This document shows, piece after piece, positions 59,801-64,000 of a DNA stretch of 64,000 nt. The position numbers and the translations under genes are program-made. Within the stretch, counting starts at the first letter, position 1. The number at the start of each line of letters is the position of its first letter. The DNA is from Hyphomicrobiales bacterium (GTDB lineage: Bacteria; Pseudomonadota; Alphaproteobacteria; Rhizobiales; Rhizobiaceae), in assembly GCA_900466575.1 (NCBI GenBank), contig UBMP01000014.1, positions 62,001 through 126,000 on the forward strand, read 5' to 3'. A model generated the notes under the pieces. The model made no database searches. It was not told the DNA's origin and worked only from the letters and a program-made list of their open reading frames with translations.

Positions 59801-60009
59801 TGTGCCAGAAGCAGCGCAAATTCCGAGCGCAGGACCCGCGCCGCACGCCGCGTCGGCACGAAGACGGTCACATCGGCCAGCATTTCCGGTCGAGCCGGAT
59901 CGAAAGAAAAGCCCTCGACAATCTCGCCGCCGAGGATCCCTTCAGCGAGTGTGCGCAGAAAGGCAGGTCCAGGTGGTATGGTAAGAACTTGTTTTTGCCG
60001 CCTTGCCAT
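56818..60009 (-). CDS. addB: Double-strand-break repair protein AddB
   Basis: Partner of AddA, 1063 aa. The helicase-like N-terminus lacks an intact Walker A motif; the C-terminal nuclease holds DIIDYKTGSSPSLKQ (the DxK catalytic pair) and the upstream LRRDPYAIYARRILRLDP segment. Only two cysteines occur in the protein, so the four-cysteine iron-sulfur cluster of Bacillus AddB cannot form. Translation is coupled to addA; murU ends 3 bp upstream on the same strand. Confidence 0.95.
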   Translation of the reverse strand: MARRQKQVLTIPPGPAFLRTLAEGILGGEIVEGFSFDPARPEMLADVTVFVPTRRAARVLRSEFALLLAQGSAILPTIRPLGETDDDSGFFDAGLPEVIDLLPPIGPVAAALELARLITVWRNSLPEAVVSFHGGAPVIAPASPADAVWLAKELIALIGEVETAEIEWDNLEKLDTQDYASWWQLTLEFLKIAHVYWPARLEELSASSASRHRNAVLTAEVERLATAVHKGPVIVAGSTGSLPATARLIDAVSQLDEGAVVLPGLDTEMEDALWNCLALNPSADGTGIDPTIFGHPQFGLARLLDVLHLKRDDIIPYGRAEPAIRSRARAVSLALAPSAATHLWPEMKAAIGEEAMTAAFADVSLIEAANERLEATAIAVALKLALDTSGSDETQAALITPDRGLARRVVAELERFGIEADDSAGTPLNATPQGTLLKLLVEATLFPGDPVPIVSLLKHPLTRLGLPAETIAKAARLLEVHALRGGTGAVDISTLAPLLEAQVAQAAGARHEPAWRAPLSAGDLALALDAAKRIAAAAEPLVEALVRRTPDKGLSISRSTAEWAERTGRALEAFVSDEAGDVSALWTGEAGEALADLLAGVMEAPSGLALNGPDWAGVLDALVSGVAVKPRAMSHPRVFIWGTQEARLQHVDTIILGGMNEGVWPQQASPNPFLSRIMKIRMGLEPPERRAGQIAHDFQMASGMPTVIYSRALRSGSAPSVASRFLQRLTAIAGPGLTAKMRERGDYYLRCATMIDEGERQPLAQRPEPKPDPALIPERYSFSEAGKLRRDPYAIYARRILRLDPVDPFNTDPGVAERGTLYHAIIESFVGEKIDATGDTASATMTRLADRAFAEADLPAHIEATWRPRFDETARAFLEWEKVRQAEVQQSFTEAQAAMDLPGGFKLTGYADRIDITRGGVADIIDYKTGSSPSLKQARTLIDPQLALEAAALQVGGFASVGAREPGDLIYVRLRPGDKFKTETVNGDPASSRSKTPPKTSAQLAEDAARELVKLLTLLKTGKRGFLSRVLPESAAIIGDYDHLARVAEWASGEDNDEGNADG

Positions 60010-60012
60010 CGC

Positions 60013-60747
60013 TTAACGACCTCTCGCCGGGAAGCGAGCAACGACCTCCTCGGCGGGAGCGATGGCGTCCGGTGTACCGACTGTGATCCAGTGTCCGGAA
60101 AGCTCCGTCCCGAAAAGTCGCCCGGCGGCAATCGCTCTGTCGAAGCTCGCGTTCAGCCCGAACGGGCCCTCCGGCGCGCCATCCAGAAGCTCAGGCGCCA
60201 GGATGAAGGCGCCAGCATAGACGACGGGGCGGGGCAGGCCGTCCTTGTACCGGGATAGCCGTCCATCATCGCCGAGTGAAAAGTCGAGCTTGCCGTTGTG
60301 GCCGGTCGTATCCTCGTTGCGGACGACCAGCATGGCGATATCCATCTGCGCCGGATCGAAGAATCCGGCTAAGCGGGAAAGATTGCTGGGCTCACCTTCG
60401 CGCTCGCCGACCCAGAAGAGATCGGCGTTCATGACGAAAAGCGGCTTGCGCGGCAGGAGTTTCATGCCCTTCACGAGACCACCGCCGGAATCCAACAGTT
60501 GCGCACGCTCGTCGGAAATCTGCACCTTTGGCCGGCGTCTGCGGGCCAGATGCGCTTCCATCTGGTCCGCCAGGTGGTGGACGTTCACCACCGCATCTTC
60601 AACGCCCGCTTCGGCCAGCGCATCGAGGACATAGTCGATCATCGGCTTACCGGCGATCGGCACAAGCGGTTTCGGCGTCGTTTCGGTGATGGGACGGAGC
60701 CTTGTGCCGAGGCCGGCGGCAAGCACCATCGCGCTGTCGATTTTCAT
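60013..60747 (-). CDS. murU: N-acetylmuramate-1-phosphate uridylyltransferase (MurU-type)
   Basis: Nucleotidyltransferase of 244 aa. The signature VLAAGLGTRLRPITETTPKP with the PIAGKPMIDYVL continuation binds the nucleotide; LFVMNADLFW supplies the metal-binding Asp; GGGLVKGMKLL is also typical. With an AmgK kinase it turns recycled MurNAc into UDP-MurNAc, bypassing MurA. The product of the neighbouring fused gene carries the AmgK-like kinase, which strongly favours MurU over other sugar-nucleotide transferases. Confidence 0.87.
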   Translation of the reverse strand: MKIDSAMVLAAGLGTRLRPITETTPKPLVPIAGKPMIDYVLDALAEAGVEDAVVNVHHLADQMEAHLARRRRPKVQISDERAQLLDSGGGLVKGMKLLPRKPLFVMNADLFWVGEREGEPSNLSRLAGFFDPAQMDIAMLVVRNEDTTGHNGKLDFSLGDDGRLSRYKDGLPRPVVYAGAFILAPELLDGAPEGPFGLNASFDRAIAAGRLFGTELSGHWITVGTPDAIAPAEEVVARFPARGR

Positions 60748-60774
60748 CAGGGAATGTCCTGCTCGCGTCCCCGC

Positions 60775-62289
60775 TTATGCGGGAACTGATTCGCTGGTCA
60801 GGATTCCAGCCTCCAGGCACCAATTACGCAAGGGGGCAAGCGCCTCATGTTCGAAGGCGACCTCGAGATGCCAGAGCGTGCGCGGCATATGCTGCATGTA
60901 GTTGGGCAGGTTGTCGCGCCTCAGAAGCCTGACCCACAGTCCGTTGAGGCGACAGGCGCGCTGCGCCGACATGATCGACCAGCTTCTCTTGAACGCCTCG
61001 CGCTCAAAGGGACCGGCGGCCTCGCGGGCCTGCATGTAGGTTTCCATCAGGTCGTCCATCAGCGGACGCTCGACTGTGACGCGCGCGTCCTGCACCAGCG
61101 AAACGACGTCATACGAGGAGGGCCCGATAATGGCATCCTGGAAATCGATCATGCCGATCTTGCGAAAACCTTCGCGCTCCGGCAGCCAGAGCAGGTTGGG
61201 CGAATGATAGTCGCGCATGACGAGATGCTTTTCGCCGGACAGCGCCTCGTCGATCAGCCCGCTCCAGATGGAGAGATAGGCCTCCCGCTCCGCCGCGGTC
61301 GCCTCTCCGCCATTGCGTTTCCAGGGAATATGCCAGTCGAGCAGCAATTCCACTTCATAGAGCAAGGCGGCCTTGTCGAAGGCGGGAACCTGGTGTGTCG
61401 TTTTCTCGTCGATCGGCAGGTCGCGGGCGATCGGCAGCTGATGATATTCCGCCAGGCACAGCACGGCCTCGTGATAGCGCTCGGCAATCGGCCGGCGCTG
61501 CGAATCGATCACGCCTTCATTGCCAAGATCCTCGACCAGAAGAATGCCCTGTTCCTGATCCGCCTCGAAGATTTCCGGCGCGGAAAGACCGATACCGCGC
61601 AGATAGCGATCCACGGCGATGAAGGGTCGCACGTCTTCCGCCAGATGCACGAGTTGCGAATAGGTCTTGCCGTTGCGAATCACCGGCCCGTTCGAACGCG
61701 CCGGTGAATCCATCAGGACGATGCCGCGACCTTCTCTTGTCCGAATCCGTTCGTAAGCGCGGAAAGACGAATCGCCTGTCAGGAAGCGGCGTTGGGCGCC
61801 TTCGTAGCCGCGTGTATCGAGAAACGCGCGGATATCGAGAACACGCCTGACCCGCGCAATTCGCTTTTCCGGGCCGCTGATCGTGGCGCGCCGGCCGGTG
61901 CCATCGTTTTTCAGCTCGATCCGCAGCAGGTCTTGCGGAAGCCGGTTACCCGCACGATCCGGCCATTCCACGAGGCAGACCCCGGCCTCGAGAATTTCGT
62001 CAAAGCCGAGCTCGTCCAGTTCGCTGGAATCGCCAATCCTGTAGAGATCGAAATGACCGACCTGAAAGCGGAGATCGTAGACCTGCACCAGCGTGAAGGT
62101 CGGACTTGGGACTTCCAGGGAAGTGTCATTCGCGAGCGCCCGCAGCGTCGCACGGGCGAGCGTCGATTTCCCCGCGCCGAGATCACCTTCCAGCGCCACG
62201 CAAAGCCCGGGCCCGAGGGCGAGCGCCAGATCCTCGCCGAACCGGAGCGTGGCGGCCTCGTCTGCGAGATGAAGCGAAAGCGTCTCCAT
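60775..62289 (-). CDS. tsaE: TsaE-AmgK fusion: t6A-synthesis ATPase joined to a cell-wall-sugar kinase
   Basis: Fusion of 504 aa. Residues 1 to about 150 are TsaE: Walker A EGDLGAGKSTLARATLRAL, SPTFTLVQVYDLR, HFDLYRI, LVEWPDR, needed for threonylcarbamoyl-adenosine at tRNA position 37. Residues about 165-504 are an APH-fold kinase: VMRDYHSPNLLW (catalytic Asp) and GMIDFQDAIIGPSSYDVVSL (metal Asp), matching AmgK, which phosphorylates MurNAc/GlcNAc at C1. Start ATG 62289 (METLSLHLADE), 5 bp after divL. The same fusion is annotated in other rhizobia. Confidence 0.93.
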   Translation of the reverse strand: METLSLHLADEAATLRFGEDLALALGPGLCVALEGDLGAGKSTLARATLRALANDTSLEVPSPTFTLVQVYDLRFQVGHFDLYRIGDSSELDELGFDEILEAGVCLVEWPDRAGNRLPQDLLRIELKNDGTGRRATISGPEKRIARVRRVLDIRAFLDTRGYEGAQRRFLTGDSSFRAYERIRTREGRGIVLMDSPARSNGPVIRNGKTYSQLVHLAEDVRPFIAVDRYLRGIGLSAPEIFEADQEQGILLVEDLGNEGVIDSQRRPIAERYHEAVLCLAEYHQLPIARDLPIDEKTTHQVPAFDKAALLYEVELLLDWHIPWKRNGGEATAAEREAYLSIWSGLIDEALSGEKHLVMRDYHSPNLLWLPEREGFRKIGMIDFQDAIIGPSSYDVVSLVQDARVTVERPLMDDLMETYMQAREAAGPFEREAFKRSWSIMSAQRACRLNGLWVRLLRRDNLPNYMQHMPRTLWHLEVAFEHEALAPLRNWCLEAGILTSESVPA

Positions 62290-62294
62290 GCGCG

Positions 62295-64000
62295 TTACTC
62301 GGCGGCAGCGATCGAGCCGATGTCGGGCAGGATCTTGGACGGGATGCGGCACGTGACTTCGGTTCCGCGGCCCTCTACCGAATCGATCGTGACCTGGCCG
62401 CCATGCAGCGTGACGAAGCAGTCGACAATCGCAAGGCCGAGGCCCGCGCCGCTGCCCTTGCCATGCGACTCGAAGCGGTTGAAGACGGTGTCGAGAATAT
62501 CCTTCGGGATACCCGGACCGTCATCGGAAACCTTGAAGACGAAGTCATGGCCGTCGCGCCAGCATTTCAGACGGATCGTGCTGTTTTCCGGTGCGAAATT
62601 CGCGGCATTGGTGAGCAGCTTCAGCAGGATCTGTTTCAGCCGCTGCCGGTCCGCATTGATCGTTCCGAGCCCCGCCGGTGCTGTGATCTGCAGCGTGATA
62701 TTCATTTCCTGCAGGCGTTCGGCGATCTGCTGTGCCACCTCATCGAGGAAGCCATCAAGCGCAATCGGCGCAAAGTCGAGCTGCATGATGCCGGCATCGA
62801 CGGTTGCGAGGTCCAGGATGTCGTTCACGATCGTCAGCAGGATCGAGGAGGAGGCGGAGATGTGCTCGACATATTCCGCCTGCCGTTCGTTCAGCGTGCC
62901 GAGCGCCGGTGTCTTCAGAAGATCGGTGAAGCCGATGATGTTGGTCAGCGGTGAGCGCAGTTCGTACGACACGTGCTGGACGAAGTCGTTCTTGATCTCG
63001 TCGGCCTTCTGCAGGGCGGCGTTCTTTTCGGTAAGCGCCCGCTCGGCCAGAACGCTGTCTGTCATGTCAACGAAGGTCAGCATGGTCTGCGCATTCGGCA
63101 GGGGCGTCACTGCGTAGTCCAGCACGAGGCCCGTATTGAGTTCGAGGGTGCCGCTGAGGTTCGCGCGCTCGTCTTCGAAACTGGTAATCAACTGACCGAA
63201 CCGGCGCCATCCATCGGCCTGCCCGTATGCCGCCGTACATGCCGTCTCGACGGCGCGGATATGCGTACCGGGCTTTGCGTCATCCTCGCCAATTCCCCAG
63301 AGCTTGCGGAAGGCGGGGTTGGAAATCCTGATCTTGCCGTCGGGCCCGAACACCGCAACGCCTTCGGCGAGATGGTTGATCGTCTCTTCCTGCACCTTGA
63401 CCAGCGAATTGTAGAGGGTTTCGAGATTGACCTTCTCGGTCAGGTTTTCGAAGACCCAGGTGGCGCCCCCCTGCGGCAGCGCGTTCGCAAAGACCCGCAG
63501 CGTCTGCCCATTCGGAAGATACCAGATGTCGGTCTGCGTCCCGACGGCGCGATAGACGCCAAGCGCATGTTCGCGCCATGATTTCCAGTTGAGCTGTTCC
63601 GGCAGCCGGCCCTTGGCGCGCAGCCGGTCAAGCAGGGCTCCGTTGTCGGGCCGCGATTCGAGGAAGACGAGATCGAGTTCCCAGAGCTGCTGGAAGGCCT
63701 GGTTGTAGAACTGCAGGCGCTGATCCTTGTCGAAGATTGCAACGGGCGTGCCGAGATGATCGAGAATTTCCGCATGGCTCTTGAGCGTGCGCTTCAATTC
63801 CTCGCGCAGCGCTTCTTCCGCCGTCGTGTCGATCGCCATGCCGGCAGAGCCGCCGCGGCTTTTGACATCGAAGACCTCATAGAACGCGCGTTCGCCGCGG
63901 ACGACGGTGGAGACCTTGTCGTGGAAAGGCATGTCGGGCGTAACGGTGGCGCGGATTTTCTCGCGCGCCACGGTTGGCAACAGTTCGCGACCCTCCAGCA
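62295..64000 (-). CDS. divL: Cell-cycle kinase DivL, C-terminal part (5' end outside window)
   Basis: The minus-strand frame is open to the window edge; about 568 residues are seen. Two PAS domains (LGTPVAIFDKDQRLQFYNQA and LAEGVAVFGPDGKIRISNPA) precede a dimerisation domain reading HVSYELRSPLTNIIGF, in which Tyr (codon 62964-62966) stands where sensor kinases have the phospho-acceptor His. The ATPase domain has LTNAANFAPENSTIRLKCW, SDDGPGIP and SGAGLGLAIVDCFV. Tyr in this place is the hallmark of DivL, which in Caulobacter controls CckA and thus CtrA phosphorylation. It is the first gene seen of the divL-tsaE/amgK-murU-addBA run. Confidence 0.9.
   Translation of the reverse strand, partial: LEGRELLPTVAREKIRATVTPDMPFHDKVSTVVRGERAFYEVFDVKSRGGSAGMAIDTTAEEALREELKRTLKSHAEILDHLGTPVAIFDKDQRLQFYNQAFQQLWELDLVFLESRPDNGALLDRLRAKGRLPEQLNWKSWREHALGVYRAVGTQTDIWYLPNGQTLRVFANALPQGGATWVFENLTEKVNLETLYNSLVKVQEETINHLAEGVAVFGPDGKIRISNPAFRKLWGIGEDDAKPGTHIRAVETACTAAYGQADGWRRFGQLITSFEDERANLSGTLELNTGLVLDYAVTPLPNAQTMLTFVDMTDSVLAERALTEKNAALQKADEIKNDFVQHVSYELRSPLTNIIGFTDLLKTPALGTLNERQAEYVEHISASSSILLTIVNDILDLATVDAGIMQLDFAPIALDGFLDEVAQQIAERLQEMNITLQITAPAGLGTINADRQRLKQILLKLLTNAANFAPENSTIRLKCWRDGHDFVFKVSDDGPGIPKDILDTVFNRFESHGKGSGAGLGLAIVDCFVTLHGGQVTIDSVEGRGTEVTCRIPSKILPDIGSIAAAE

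Overview
The window is chromosomal DNA from an alphaproteobacterium of the Rhizobiales, most likely Rhizobiaceae (Agrobacterium/Rhizobium-like). The evidence is the conserved gene order around a probable replication origin (parB-parA-rsmG-mnmG-mnmE-rho-hemJ-hemE | maf-aroE-coaE-dnaQ-secB-fxsA), together with a TrcR-type DUF1013 regulator, a DivL kinase with tyrosine at the phospho-acceptor site, AddAB in place of RecBCD, a TsaE-AmgK fusion and high GC. The genus cannot be fixed from this sequence. I see no insertion sequences, prophage, CRISPR array, rRNA or tRNA genes: this is compact core genome with short intergenic gaps.

Layout. 0-20 kb: the 3' end of a LuxR-type regulator, pyruvate carboxylase, rpmF, a glutathione transferase, the peptidoglycan glycosyltransferase mtgA, ispA, hisC, purH, a heparinase-like protein, rsmB, htpX, a DUF1674 (SDHAF4-like) protein, a secreted nuclease-like protein, and two acyl-CoA synthetases (acs, prpE) flanking trcR. 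20-25 kb: a PLP-binding YggS homologue, then leuS-lptE-holA. 25-34 kb: a run of minus-strand genes, the parAB partition genes, rsmG, the mnmG/mnmE tRNA-modification pair, rho, hemJ and hemE. 33976-34559: a 584-bp gene-free segment with several near-consensus DnaA boxes and a CtrA-like site, the candidate oriC. 34.5-37.3 kb: plus-strand maf, aroE, coaE, dnaQ. 37.4-44 kb: secB and fxsA (minus), then timA, an MltA-like protein, an Smr protein, an XRE regulator and gyrB. 44-53 kb: a nitroreductase, phaZ (PHB depolymerase), a DUF2852 protein, a metallopeptidase, trpF-trpB-trpA-accD-folC and trxA. 53-64 kb: addA-addB, murU, the tsaE-amgK fusion and the 3' part of divL, all on the minus strand and probably one operon.

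How it fits together. Genes diverge from the candidate origin. Four copies of a parS-like palindrome (TGTTTCACGTGAAACA and close variants) lie at about 8.1, 18.0, 27.5 and 35.2 kb around the parAB genes, so origin, partition proteins and centromere sites occupy one neighbourhood. The main leads are the oriC/parS architecture, the DivL-TsaE-AmgK-MurU operon linking cell-cycle signalling, tRNA modification and muropeptide recycling, a PhaR/PhbF-type operator upstream of phaZ, two adjacent palindromes over the promoter of the heparinase-like gene, a structured gyrB leader, and enzymes that lack metal-binding cysteines of their families (AccD, AddB). No clearly undescribed defence or mobile system is visible.
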